A stretch of 64,000 nucleotides of DNA from positions 280,645 to 344,644 of the forward strand of contig JAUIBP010000005.1 of NCBI GenBank assembly GCA_030427735.1, read 5' to 3'. This DNA comes from Bacteroidia bacterium (GTDB taxonomy: Bacteria > Bacteroidota > Bacteroidia > Flavobacteriales > Flavobacteriaceae). The notes under the pieces are model-generated. The model did no database searches, was not told the origin of the DNA, and saw only the letters and a list, made by a program, of their open reading frames with translations. Shown here piece after piece: positions 56,889 through 64,000 of the stretch. Both the position numbers and the translations under genes were made by a program. The first letter of the stretch is position 1, and each line of letters opens with the position of its first letter.

Positions 56889-57036
56889 TTGTTTAGAAAG
56901 CATCTCTATGCTATTGGATTCTAGTCAAACCAAACAAATTTATATTGAAGATTGCGAGGTATGCTGCAACCCAATAGAGTTGAAAGTCATTTTTTTTAAT
57001 GGCGAACTTTCAGATTTTCAAACGGATAGAATTTAA
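56860..57036 (+). CDS. CPXCG motif-containing cysteine-rich protein, 58 residues
   Basis: A 58-residue protein that matches the CPXCG cysteine-rich family start to end: MLEHFFTCPYCLESISML, then IEDCEVCCNPIELKV. Two pairs of cysteines (CPYC and CEVCC) form a probable zinc knuckle. This copy ends with DFQTDRI, a few residues shorter than those I know. Its function is not established. It is too small for usual length cut-offs. The start codon sits inside a hairpin, and it lies between the LRR gene and the tRNA gene. Confidence 0.85.
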   Translation: MLEHFFTCPYCLESISMLLDSSQTKQIYIEDCEVCCNPIELKVIFFNGELSDFQTDRI

Positions 57037-57060
57037 CTAAGAATTAATTCTATTTTATGC

Positions 57061-57090
57061 TTGTATTATCTAAAAAGCGTTGTATATTTG
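57061..57090 (+). promoter_or_regulatory. promoter of tRNA-fMet
   Basis: TTG (57061-57063), a 19-bp spacer and TATATTTG (57083-57090) fit the Bacteroidota consensus. The tRNA starts 10 bp further on. Confidence 0.75.
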
Positions 57091-57100
57091 CAACAGATAT

Positions 57101-57173
<73 letters not shown>

Positions 57174-57198
57174 CAAAGGCTCACGCTAGTAAAATCAA

Positions 57199-57226
57199 CG
57201 GATTGTGTACTCACAATCCGTTTTTT
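57199..57226 (+). terminator. terminator after tRNA-fMet
   Basis: Arms CGGATTGTG (57199-57207) and CACAATCCG (57212-57220), loop TACT, then six T. A strong intrinsic terminator between the tRNA and the integrase promoter. Confidence 0.92.
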
Positions 57227-57242
57227 ATGTCTTCTATTTTTT

Positions 57243-57274
57243 TACTTTTGCGAACAGTATACGATAACGTATAC
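57243..57274 (+). promoter_or_regulatory. integrase -7 box with overlapping operator palindrome
   Basis: TACTTTTG (57243-57250) matches TAnnTTTG. Directly after it lies a perfect inverted repeat GTATACG (57257-57263), spacer ATAA, CGTATAC (57268-57274), covering the expected transcription start and ending 9 bp before the integrase ATG. This is the position of a repressor operator. Confidence 0.65.
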
Positions 57275-57283
57275 GATTTGCCT

Positions 57284-58603
57284 ATGAAAATCGATTATTC
57301 AGAACCTAAAATCTACACGGGTGGAGTTGACATTAACCACTGGTCAAAACTCACTAAAAAAGAAAAGGATTCTGCATTAAAAAAGAACTGGTATGTTTAT
57401 TACGCTTTCAGAAATCCCAAAACTGGTAAACTTCAAAGACAACCTTATATTAAGGGAGGCGCAAACTTATACAAAGACCGTAAATCCCGTTTGCATATTT
57501 TAAAGGTAATACAAACAAGTTTATTAATTATTTTAGAAGAAGGGTTTAATCCTTATACAGATAATACTAGCCTAAAAGAATACTTACTTAAAAGATCTAA
57601 AAGGAAGGGGGAAATTTCAGATCCAACACCTAAAGTTTCAACAGTTCAAGCAACAACACAGTCTTCTACCCCAATTCACATAGAAGAAGACAATGAGCAA
57701 AACACTATAACTATTGAAGAAGCTTTCAAGCTAGCTTTGGAATTAAAAGAAAGGATGATGTCCAGTGACTCTTTCACCAAATATAAGAGCCGCATAAATA
57801 GATTCAGAAAATGGCTTTTAACAAAAGACATTACTTCTAAAAATGACATCTCTTGTATTACAAAGAAAATCGTAATACAACATTTAAATGACGTCTTACA
57901 GAGTTCTAGTCCTAGAAATAGAAATAATACAAGAACAGACTTAGCTTCTTTATTTCAGCTTTTGGAAGATAACGATATCATACCGTCTAACTTCATTCAA
58001 AAAATAAACGTTCTTAAAGCAGTACCTGAGCGCAATAAGACATACAAACCTCACGAACAGAAGGACATATTTGAATATCTTAAAAAAAATGATCCTGTAC
58101 TTTTCTTATTTGTTCAATTTATATCCTATAATTTTTTAAGACCGATTGAAGTTTGTAGAGTAAAAATTGGAGATATAGACCTAAAAGACAAGAAGATATA
58201 TATCAGAGCAAAGAATCAACCTGTAAAAATTAAGATTATACCTGATATATTAATTAATCAACTTCCCGATTTATCGCATTGTTCTAAAGATGATTTTTTA
58301 TTTACCGAATCGCAGATAGGTGGCAGTTGGGATACAAAGGAATCAAATAAGAGAGACTTGTATACCAAAAAATTCAAAAAGGTTAAAGATCACTTTGGTC
58401 TTGATAGCAATTATGGTTTATACAGCTTTAGGCACACTTTTATTACTAAAGTATACCGTGAGATGGCAAAAACAGCAACCCCTTTTGAAGTTAAAAGCCG
58501 ACTACAGTTAATAACAGGACATGCAACCATGAATGCTCTTGAACAATATTTGAGAGATATTGATGCAGCACTCCCAGATGATTACTCTAAACTATTACAA
58601 TAA
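57284..58603 (+). CDS. tyrosine recombinase/integrase
   Basis: A 439-residue site-specific recombinase from the ATG at 57284; the frame is open from 57203 but would span the operator and promoter. An N-terminal region (about 1-140), a SAM-like core-binding domain (about 145-240: FTKYKSRINRFRKWLL) and the catalytic domain with Arg286 (FLRPIEVCR), Arg383 (YSFRHTF), His413 (ITGH) and the nucleophile Tyr422 (ALEQYLRD) are visible; the usual first His of HxxR is Tyr or Ser. It lies beside the tRNA-fMet gene, a typical integration target. The next gene starts at the following base. Confidence 0.92.
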   Translation: MKIDYSEPKIYTGGVDINHWSKLTKKEKDSALKKNWYVYYAFRNPKTGKLQRQPYIKGGANLYKDRKSRLHILKVIQTSLLIILEEGFNPYTDNTSLKEYLLKRSKRKGEISDPTPKVSTVQATTQSSTPIHIEEDNEQNTITIEEAFKLALELKERMMSSDSFTKYKSRINRFRKWLLTKDITSKNDISCITKKIVIQHLNDVLQSSSPRNRNNTRTDLASLFQLLEDNDIIPSNFIQKINVLKAVPERNKTYKPHEQKDIFEYLKKNDPVLFLFVQFISYNFLRPIEVCRVKIGDIDLKDKKIYIRAKNQPVKIKIIPDILINQLPDLSHCSKDDFLFTESQIGGSWDTKESNKRDLYTKKFKKVKDHFGLDSNYGLYSFRHTFITKVYREMAKTATPFEVKSRLQLITGHATMNALEQYLRDIDAALPDDYSKLLQ

Positions 58604-59536
58604 ATGAATTCAAATTATTTCGGGATTATTAAAGACCCCACGTTTCTTGACTGGGATACCGCTAAACAAGATAATTTTTTGGTTAAAAACTCTCTTTTTC
58701 ACTATGTTATTACACAAAACCTAAACCAGATTGATTTTAGCGACCCAGAATTAATTAAGTCTAACGGCTCACTAAAAAATTCAATACAGAAACTTCACGC
58801 TACAGATTCAGTGCTATACGAGTTTGTTGATTTCTTAAAGGATCATTATAAACAAGTAACACAAAGCCTAATATTAAATTTTGAACAGAATTTCAAAATT
58901 GAAGCTTTGGCTAAATCTGAACAAGACAAAAGACAGTATGCATGCAATTATTTCAAAAATACATTAAAAAATATAACAAATGAATTCAATATTTGGATAT
59001 CCGATAACATATTTGACAGTCTAAAAGCTAGGCAAGATTTACTACCTTTTAATTTTCAAGAAGAAAGAGAGTTACTCCTTCGTTTTCTGACAGGTGAAAG
59101 CTCATATTTTACTAGGAATATTAAAAATAAGAAAGTCAAAAAGTATCTACATTTTCAAGAACAGTTATTGTTTCTAGTAGATTTAAATAAGTCTTTTAAT
59201 TTTGAGAAGGACAAGCATTTTAATAGAAATCTTACAGTTGATTTAATATATGAAGACTTTGAATCAAAGGTTAATCATGATGTTATAAAATTTATCGACA
59301 TGTCAATTAAAACTATCAATGACAAGATACCTTCTCAAATCGCTGCGTTAATTGACTTTTTAAATAAAGAACTAAATGTTCTTCCTGTATCTGAAAAAAT
59401 AATTAGAAACACTCTTAATACTCATTATTCTCTTAACTTAAAAAGAATAAACAAAAGAGATGTATTGAATGAGAACCACAAAAAAAGGGTTTCTAAATTT
59501 AGAGAAAGTTGGAATTCGTTCCCTAAAAACAACTAA
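58604..59536 (+). CDS. unknown protein coupled to the integrase
   Basis: A 310-residue soluble protein, rich in Lys, Asn and Phe and AT-rich at the DNA level. It starts directly after the integrase stop, so it is translated from the same mRNA. Mostly helical by appearance; the C-terminus (KRINKRDVLNENHKKRVSKF) is basic. No named domain is recognised. Proteins in this position in Bacteroidota elements can act as regulators of excision (RteC-like), but I see no firm RteC signature, so I leave the function open. It ends before a terminator. Confidence 0.65.
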   Translation: MNSNYFGIIKDPTFLDWDTAKQDNFLVKNSLFHYVITQNLNQIDFSDPELIKSNGSLKNSIQKLHATDSVLYEFVDFLKDHYKQVTQSLILNFEQNFKIEALAKSEQDKRQYACNYFKNTLKNITNEFNIWISDNIFDSLKARQDLLPFNFQEERELLLRFLTGESSYFTRNIKNKKVKKYLHFQEQLLFLVDLNKSFNFEKDKHFNRNLTVDLIYEDFESKVNHDVIKFIDMSIKTINDKIPSQIAALIDFLNKELNVLPVSEKIIRNTLNTHYSLNLKRINKRDVLNENHKKRVSKFRESWNSFPKNN

Positions 59537-59571
59537 TTTGGAATAACCTAGATTCTAAATTACACCACTTT

Positions 59572-59608
59572 AAAAAGGTTGGGCTTATCAAAGTCCAGCC
59601 TTTTTTTT
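59572..59608 (+). terminator. terminator of the integrase operon
   Basis: Arms AAAGGTTGGGCTT and AAGTCCAGCCTTT (with G-U pairs) around ATCA, followed by eight T. It lies 36 bp after the stop of the unknown gene. Confidence 0.85.
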
Positions 59609-59703
59609 ATAAAATAAAGGTCAAAAACCACAGCACTTCCGTCACACAAAAACCACATTTTGTACTCCCCATTTTTAAAATTTAGCGTCAAAAAAATAGC
59701 GTT

Positions 59704-59759
59704 GCACCAAAACTCAACTTTTTGCACCTAAAAAACACCATTTTGCACCTAAATGCACC
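59704..59759. repeat. GCACC repeat cluster, helically phased
   Basis: GCACC occurs at 59704, 59724, 59745 and 59755 (steps of 20, 21 and 10 bp), twice as TTTTGCACC and in a region with further ACCAAA and CACCA runs. The spacing is close to one or two helical turns. It lies in a 422-bp gap (59537-59958) that otherwise holds only the terminator and AT-rich DNA, and just upstream of the ribbon-helix-helix-like gene. Iterons for an initiator or operator sites are possible. Confidence 0.5.
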
Positions 59760-59958
59760 AAACTGTGTCCTTTTTTAAATTCTAAACACGGTGTTAATTG
59801 CGTAATACAATTTTAAACAATATTTAAATGACAACATGTATTACAAGCGGAATACACCGCACCACAAAAACAACATTCAATAATGTACACATAAGATGTT
59901 TGGCAACATTGAATTTAACTACCCCTCTTTATTCATTAAATCTTAAAAACTAAAAATT

Positions 59959-60456
59959 ATGAACACAAAAATCAACATTAGAATTGACCACAGTAGCAAA
60001 CTTAGTTTAGAACGCTATGCAGAAGATCAACAAGAAACCTTATCTGTGTATCTAAGAAATGTATTAGTAGAACACATATACAAAGTTAGAACAGATCCTA
60101 GTATAAATAATTCGGAGCCTTTAAGAGGCGTAAGAGCTGTTTATGTAAAACCCTTTGAAGAAACTTTCGGTTTTACATTCTTAATTACATGGCTATTTTA
60201 CAAACACTTAAACCCTAACAATAATGATAGCATTGAATTTATGTGGGTAATTCGTGACAGATTAGAGAGCGTAATGGAAGAAAGTAATTTAACGGAATCA
60301 TTAAAAGATGAATTTCTAAAAATTCTGGATAACGTAACAAATTATTTAGAAGAACCTAACGACAATGTAAATCAATTGAAATTTCAGGTTCAAGGAAACG
60401 AGTTCTCTTTTGACTATCAGAAACTAGCTAAGGAAATATTAGCAATTAAACACTAA
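59959..60456 (+). CDS. ribbon-helix-helix-like protein of a mobile element
   Basis: A 165-residue protein. The first 40 residues (KINIRIDHSSKLSLERYAE followed by SVYLRNVLVEHI) look like a ribbon-helix-helix DNA-binding domain; the rest is helical and acidic, with no named family. It is probably a DNA-binding regulator or an accessory protein for the ATPase gene 3 bp downstream. Being next to the phased GCACC cluster, it is a candidate for binding it. This is inference. Confidence 0.6.
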   Translation: MNTKINIRIDHSSKLSLERYAEDQQETLSVYLRNVLVEHIYKVRTDPSINNSEPLRGVRAVYVKPFEETFGFTFLITWLFYKHLNPNNNDSIEFMWVIRDRLESVMEESNLTESLKDEFLKILDNVTNYLEEPNDNVNQLKFQVQGNEFSFDYQKLAKEILAIKH

Positions 60457-60459
60457 TTA

Positions 60460-61509
60460 ATGGAGCAATTAGAAAACAACAAATCCCCTAGAAGTGAAAT
60501 TTTAGGGGATATAAAAAAGCACCAAAGACAACTTTCTGATGATTTAAATAAAAGTGGATGCCTTATTGTTAAACCCGCAAACCATTGGGTTGAAGAAGCT
60601 AGAGACCGCCCCATACCAAACATGCTGTTCAGCGAATTTTGGTATGAAAATGAGTTAAGCATTTTATTTGCAGACACCAATATCGGAAAATCCATACTTG
60701 CTGTTCAAATTGCAGATAGTTTAAGTCGTGGTAAAAGTATTCATGGTTTTAAATTAGAGTGTCCACCCAAAAAAGTATTATACTTGGATTTTGAATTATC
60801 GGATAAACAATTTGAGAACCGATGTTCCGAAAACTATAAAAATCACTATGTATTTCATTCTAACTTTTTACGGGCTGAAATAAATACAGATTTTAGTATC
60901 CCTAAGGATTTTAACAGTATAGAAGATTATTTATGTAAATCGCTTGAAACCATTATTACACAAAAAAAAGCAGAAGTTGTTATTATAGACAATTTAACCT
61001 ACTTAAAAAGTGATAATGAACGTGCTAAAGATGCATTAGAATTAATGAAACTTCTAAAGCAACTCACAAAAAAAAGTAACATTTCAATCTTAGTACTGGC
61101 ACACACACCGAAACGGGATGAATCTAAACCTATTAGTAAAAATGATTTAGCAGGCAGTAAAATGCTTATGAATTTTTGCGATAGTTCTTTTGCTATAGGC
61201 GCAAGCTCAATGGAACCATCATTAAGATATCTAATCCAAATTAAGCAGCGTAATACAGAACATTTATACCACACCAACAATGTGATAATTTGTAAACTAC
61301 AAAAACAAATTAACTTTTTACGTTTTGAATTTGAAGATTTTGGAATAGAAAAAGATCATTTAAAACAATCATCTTATAACGACATTTCCGATAGAGACGA
61401 TTTAATGAAAAATTTAATCGAACAAGGAGAAAGTAACGTCAAGATTGCAGAACAACTTGGATTATCAGAGGGTGCTATAAGAAAAAGAAGAAAGGTTTTA
61501 GGTATTTAA
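60460..61509 (+). CDS. RepA-like AAA ATPase (AAA_25) with C-terminal HTH
   Basis: A 349-residue RecA-fold ATPase of the AAA_25/RepA type. Walker A is ADTNIGKS (in LFADTNIGKSILAV, about residues 69-77), Walker B is VVIIDNL, and LVLAHTPKRDE fits the sensor motif with His. The last 35 residues (NVKIAEQLGLSEGAIRKRRK) look like a helix-turn-helix. Such ATPases are replicative helicase-like RepA proteins of plasmids and integrative elements. It sits between the RHH-like gene and a small gene in a run with spacings of 3 and 1 bp. Confidence 0.85.
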   Translation: MEQLENNKSPRSEILGDIKKHQRQLSDDLNKSGCLIVKPANHWVEEARDRPIPNMLFSEFWYENELSILFADTNIGKSILAVQIADSLSRGKSIHGFKLECPPKKVLYLDFELSDKQFENRCSENYKNHYVFHSNFLRAEINTDFSIPKDFNSIEDYLCKSLETIITQKKAEVVIIDNLTYLKSDNERAKDALELMKLLKQLTKKSNISILVLAHTPKRDESKPISKNDLAGSKMLMNFCDSSFAIGASSMEPSLRYLIQIKQRNTEHLYHTNNVIICKLQKQINFLRFEFEDFGIEKDHLKQSSYNDISDRDDLMKNLIEQGESNVKIAEQLGLSEGAIRKRRKVLGI

Positions 61510-61510
61510 C

Positions 61511-61708
61511 ATGGAAGCTAATGATGTCTATAAAATAGCAAAAGCTCTTCCTGAAAATGAGTTTATTAAGCTGTTTGAACTACTTAAAGGCAACATTAAA
61601 TGCAACCTACCACAAAAAAGAAAACGCAAACCATTACCTGACTTTACTATAGAGGATGGTATAGAATACCTAATTAATAATCATTTCAACACCATAAGAA
61701 TCCCATAA
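61511..61708 (+). CDS. small unknown protein of the mobile element
   Basis: A 65-residue protein starting 1 bp after the ATPase stop, with an N-terminal helix (NDVYKIAKALPENEFIKLFELL) and a basic segment (PQKRKRKPLP). No family is recognised. The tight spacing supports a real gene; it may be a small regulator or accessory factor. It is followed by the large palindrome at 61714. Confidence 0.55.
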   Translation: MEANDVYKIAKALPENEFIKLFELLKGNIKCNLPQKRKRKPLPDFTIEDGIEYLINNHFNTIRIP

Positions 61709-61713
61709 AACCT

Positions 61714-61759
61714 AATTCGTACCAATCGTACCTATATAGGAGTACGATTGGTACGAATT
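61714..61759. promoter_or_regulatory. 46-bp palindrome with 18-bp perfect arms
   Basis: AATTCGTACCAATCGTAC (61714-61731) and GTACGATTGGTACGAATT (61742-61759) are exact inverse complements around a 10-bp spacer that itself contains CCTATATAGG. Each arm contains CGTACC/GGTACG twice. It lies directly before the DUF6371-like gene. No T-run follows, so it is more likely an operator, origin or processing site than a terminator. Confidence 0.8.
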
Positions 61760-61765
61760 CAAAAT

Positions 61766-62629
61766 ATGAATTATAAATATACCTTAGACAAATCTAGCAG
61801 AAAATTTAACTGTCCTAGTTGTAATAAAAAAACCTTTGTACGCTATGTAGTAGTAGAAACGAACAACTATTTAGAAATTACTTTAGGTAGATGTGATCGT
61901 GAAAGTAAATGTGCGTATCACAAACGACCACAACACACCACTACCACCACCCCTTTTGTAATAAAGCGACCACTACCTGTCCCGCAAGTCGAGCCTTCTT
62001 GTCATCATAAAGCCGTCATACAATATTTCACAAAAGATTTCATGCAAAATCATTTTGTGCTTTATTTATTAAAATATTTCACACCTACCCAAGTTAGAAA
62101 TGCTCTTAAAAAGTACTTTATAGGTACATCTAACAAATGGCAAGGTGCTACTGTATTCTTACAGATTGATGAGCAGTTGAATGTTTGTGCGGGTAAAATC
62201 ATGTTGTATGACAAGAATACGGGTAAAAGAATAAAAGAACCATTCCCACATATCACATGGTTACATAAAGTATTATGCATTAAAGATTTCGTACTACAAC
62301 AATGCCTTTTTGGATTACATAATTTATGCGACTATAAAAAAGGCAGCACCGTATGTATTGTTGAATCGGAAAAAACTGCTGTTATTATGAGTATTATATT
62401 TCCAGATTATCTTTGGTTAGCAACAGGATCTAAAGCCAATTTAAAAGCTTTACTCCTTAAACCCTTGAAAGAGTATAATATTATTTTATATCCTGACAAA
62501 AGCGAATTTGAAGCGTGGAATACTAAAACTTTAACCTTAAAAAACATGGGATTCAACATTTCTTGCAGTACGTTTCTTGAAGAAAAAGCTATTGAAGAAG
62601 GTGACGACTTGGTAGATTTGCTATTTTAA
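61766..62629 (+). CDS. zinc-ribbon/Toprim-like protein (DUF6371 type) of a mobile element
   Basis: A 287-residue protein from the ATG at 61766; the TTG at 61748 lies within the palindrome. The N-terminal part has a zinc-ribbon-like set: FNCPSCNKK and GRCDRESKCAYH. The C-terminal half has a Toprim-like layout (VCIVESEKTA with the catalytic-type Glu, then LYPDKSEFEAW). This matches the DUF6371 family known from Bacteroidota mobilisable elements (from memory). With the RepA-like ATPase it may be a primase-type partner for element replication. Function is inferred from context. Confidence 0.75.
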   Translation: MNYKYTLDKSSRKFNCPSCNKKTFVRYVVVETNNYLEITLGRCDRESKCAYHKRPQHTTTTTPFVIKRPLPVPQVEPSCHHKAVIQYFTKDFMQNHFVLYLLKYFTPTQVRNALKKYFIGTSNKWQGATVFLQIDEQLNVCAGKIMLYDKNTGKRIKEPFPHITWLHKVLCIKDFVLQQCLFGLHNLCDYKKGSTVCIVESEKTAVIMSIIFPDYLWLATGSKANLKALLLKPLKEYNIILYPDKSEFEAWNTKTLTLKNMGFNISCSTFLEEKAIEEGDDLVDLLF

Positions 62630-62803
62630 GGCTCGAAAATTTTCTAAGAACTATGGGATTAAATTTTGACTAATAATAAAACGTTCTCTTATAATTAATT
62701 ATAATCATTTTTCATTAAATTCCAATTTATAAATAAAAATTTTAATGTAAATCATTTAATTTGCATTTATTTTTTATCACATAAAAAAGTCACAAAATAT
62801 TTT

Positions 62804-63679
62804 ATGCATCCTTTTAAATTAGTTTTATTATTACTTTTAATAATATTATACTCATGTAAAAATAGAGAAGCTAATAATTATTTTAACGAGGCTAACGAAC
62901 TTTATAACAAGGAGAATTTTGCAGATGCCTCATTAATTATAAATAAAGCAATAAAACTGGACAGTTCAGACATACGCTTTCATTTTTTAAATGCCAAGAT
63001 TAAATATAAAAACAAACAGTATAAAGAATCTATAAATCTTTTCGAAAAGTGTCTAAGCAATAATATTGAATTAGACACAACTTTATTTTTTTTAGGAAAA
63101 AATTATTATGAACTAGCTAAAATTAACGCGAACAATAATCAAAAGTTGGAGGCTTCAAAAAATTATGAAACTGCCATTAAATATTTTAATCAGACTTTAA
63201 ATAAAAACATCAAATATCTAAGAGCCTACGACTTTAAATATAGATCTTTACATAATATTGGTAATCAAGAAGAAGCACTTTTAACAATCAATCAAGCTCT
63301 AAACATATTTCCGAAACACTCATTCTTCATTGGTTTAAGGGGAATCGTAAAAAGATATTTGGGAGACAAAGAAGGTGGATTTAATGATTTGATTCTTGCA
63401 CTAAACAGTAATTCACTTACTGACTCCGAACGATCTAATCTTTTAAGATTTAAAGGCTTATTTTTTATTCTAGATTATAAAAATTATCAGGAAGCATTAA
63501 CGTGTCTTACTAGATCAATAGAGTTTAAAAATGAAAATCAAGGATTAACTTACTATTTAAGATCCATTGTTTACTTTGAATTAAATGAAACCGAAAAAGC
63601 ATGTAATGACCTTCAAAAATCAGGTGAGTTAGGGTATACAGATGCTTATGAAGAATTAAAGTATAAATGTTTAAATTAG
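62804..63679 (+). CDS. TPR lipoprotein
   Basis: A 291-residue lipoprotein (lipobox LYSC, Cys18) with about seven TPR units, e.g. ANELYNKENFADASLIINKAIKL (split: repeat one at about 24-46), YKESINLFEKCLSN, EALLTINQALNIFP, LTYYLRSIVYFELNETEKACNDL. It resembles scaffold lipoproteins and has no known function here. Strong AT bias, a 174-bp gap before it with no promoter I can define, and its place at the edge of the element suggest it is cargo. Confidence 0.75.
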   Translation: MHPFKLVLLLLLIILYSCKNREANNYFNEANELYNKENFADASLIINKAIKLDSSDIRFHFLNAKIKYKNKQYKESINLFEKCLSNNIELDTTLFFLGKNYYELAKINANNNQKLEASKNYETAIKYFNQTLNKNIKYLRAYDFKYRSLHNIGNQEEALLTINQALNIFPKHSFFIGLRGIVKRYLGDKEGGFNDLILALNSNSLTDSERSNLLRFKGLFFILDYKNYQEALTCLTRSIEFKNENQGLTYYLRSIVYFELNETEKACNDLQKSGELGYTDAYEELKYKCLN

Positions 63680-63890
63680 ATAACTTCCTATACTTTTCTG
63701 AAACTGCTATAACAAACACAACATATCATAACACCTAACTAATTTACTGATACACAGCTTTTAAAATCGTTGTGCTATTTTTCTTTTTATCCTTTAAGAG
63801 AACTTTTCTAGGTTGAGAATTCATGTATATAGGAATCAAAAAAAATGATAAAACCTTTTATTACTGAAATAGCTGCAAAAAACGGCCATA

Positions 63891-64000
63891 GTGAGCCACC
63901 TGCAGCGGATTAAAGTGAGCATAGTGCGGCGGATGAAATTGAGCCACCCACAGCGGATGAAACTGAGCCACTAAAAAAATCGATTCTATTTGTACGGCAT
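63891..64000. repeat. 24-bp tandem repeats, possible end of an IS21-like element
   Basis: Three full 24-bp units (63891-63914, 63915-63938, 63939-63962) share TGAGC...GCGGAT(T/G)AAA, and a fourth partial unit starts TGAGCCAC at 63963. Their phase is exactly 24 bp. IS21-family elements carry repeated transposase-binding sites at their ends, and TGAGCCAC/GCGGAT motifs are known to me from such Bacteroidota elements. The transposase genes would lie beyond the window. The gap before them (63680-63890) shows no gene. Confidence 0.55.

Noticed and set aside
57203..57283. N-terminal extension of the integrase from 57203
   Set aside because: It would be translated across the tRNA terminator, the -7 box and the operator palindrome; the ATG at 57284 fits a normal start.
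59704..59759. CRISPR array considered for the GCACC repeats and the 24-bp units at the window end
   Set aside because: Repeats are too short or lack unique spacers of constant length, and no cas genes are in the window.
59828..59953. 41-codon open frame upstream of the RHH-like gene
   Set aside because: Composition is of intergenic type (many Thr and Asn from AC-rich repeats), no start signal, no similarity noticed.
63848..63914. 22-codon frame running into the 24-bp repeats
   Set aside because: Too short, ends inside the repeat unit, and no supporting signal was seen.

Overview
The window looks like chromosomal DNA of a marine member of the Flavobacteriaceae (Bacteroidota). The signs are AT-rich sequence, promoters of the TTG-N18/19-TAnnTTTG type, weak Shine-Dalgarno signals, a SusC/SusD polysaccharide utilisation locus, and housekeeping neighbours typical of this family. 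The genus cannot be fixed from sequence reading alone; relatives of Formosa or Algibacter would fit.

1-22.7 kb is core genome: the end of rlmB, a rhomboid protease, rarA, a HAD nucleotidase, a deacetylase-like protein and radC, a DUF1569/PaiB-like/dienelactone hydrolase run, a large MscS channel, mpl, an outer-membrane beta-barrel receptor, the GTPases der and era, a small repeat lipoprotein, an RNA helicase with a VF530 protein, and hemN. Two related palindromic repeat elements lie between convergent gene ends (2756-2838 and 22745-22893).

22.9-38.5 kb is a polysaccharide utilisation locus, all on the minus strand. Its probable substrate is laminarin or another beta-1,3-glucan. The operon order is susC, susD, a surface glycan-binding lipoprotein with a duplicated module, a GH16 endo-glucanase lipoprotein and a GH3 beta-glucosidase. 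Upstream lie a membrane-tethered propeller/LuxR-type regulator and, behind a strong terminator, a sodium/sugar symporter. The inferred flow is: GH16 cuts the glucan at the cell surface, the glycan-binding protein and SusD hand oligosaccharides to SusC, GH3 releases glucose in the periplasm, and the symporter takes it into the cytoplasm.

38.7-57.1 kb is again largely core: lipocalin, aquaporin, a PNPOx-like protein, an unusual split ABC ATPase, a glycosyltransferase/sigma factor/Nramp-like cluster, lipA, gap, a hybrid histidine kinase, lpxK, a Nif3-like protein, a zinc-ribbon-family protein without its cysteines, an FAD oxidoreductase, DUF983, an ABC-F ATPase, an LRR protein, a 58-residue CPXCG protein and an initiator tRNA-Met gene.

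57.2-64 kb is accessory DNA next to that tRNA gene: a tyrosine recombinase behind a promoter/operator palindrome, an unknown protein, a stretch with phased GCACC repeats, a ribbon-helix-helix-like protein, a RepA-like AAA ATPase, a small protein, a near-perfect 46-bp palindrome, a zinc-ribbon/Toprim-like protein (DUF6371 type), a TPR lipoprotein and, at the edge, 24-bp tandem repeats that may be the end of an IS21-like element. This is probably one end of an integrated mobile element that continues beyond the window.
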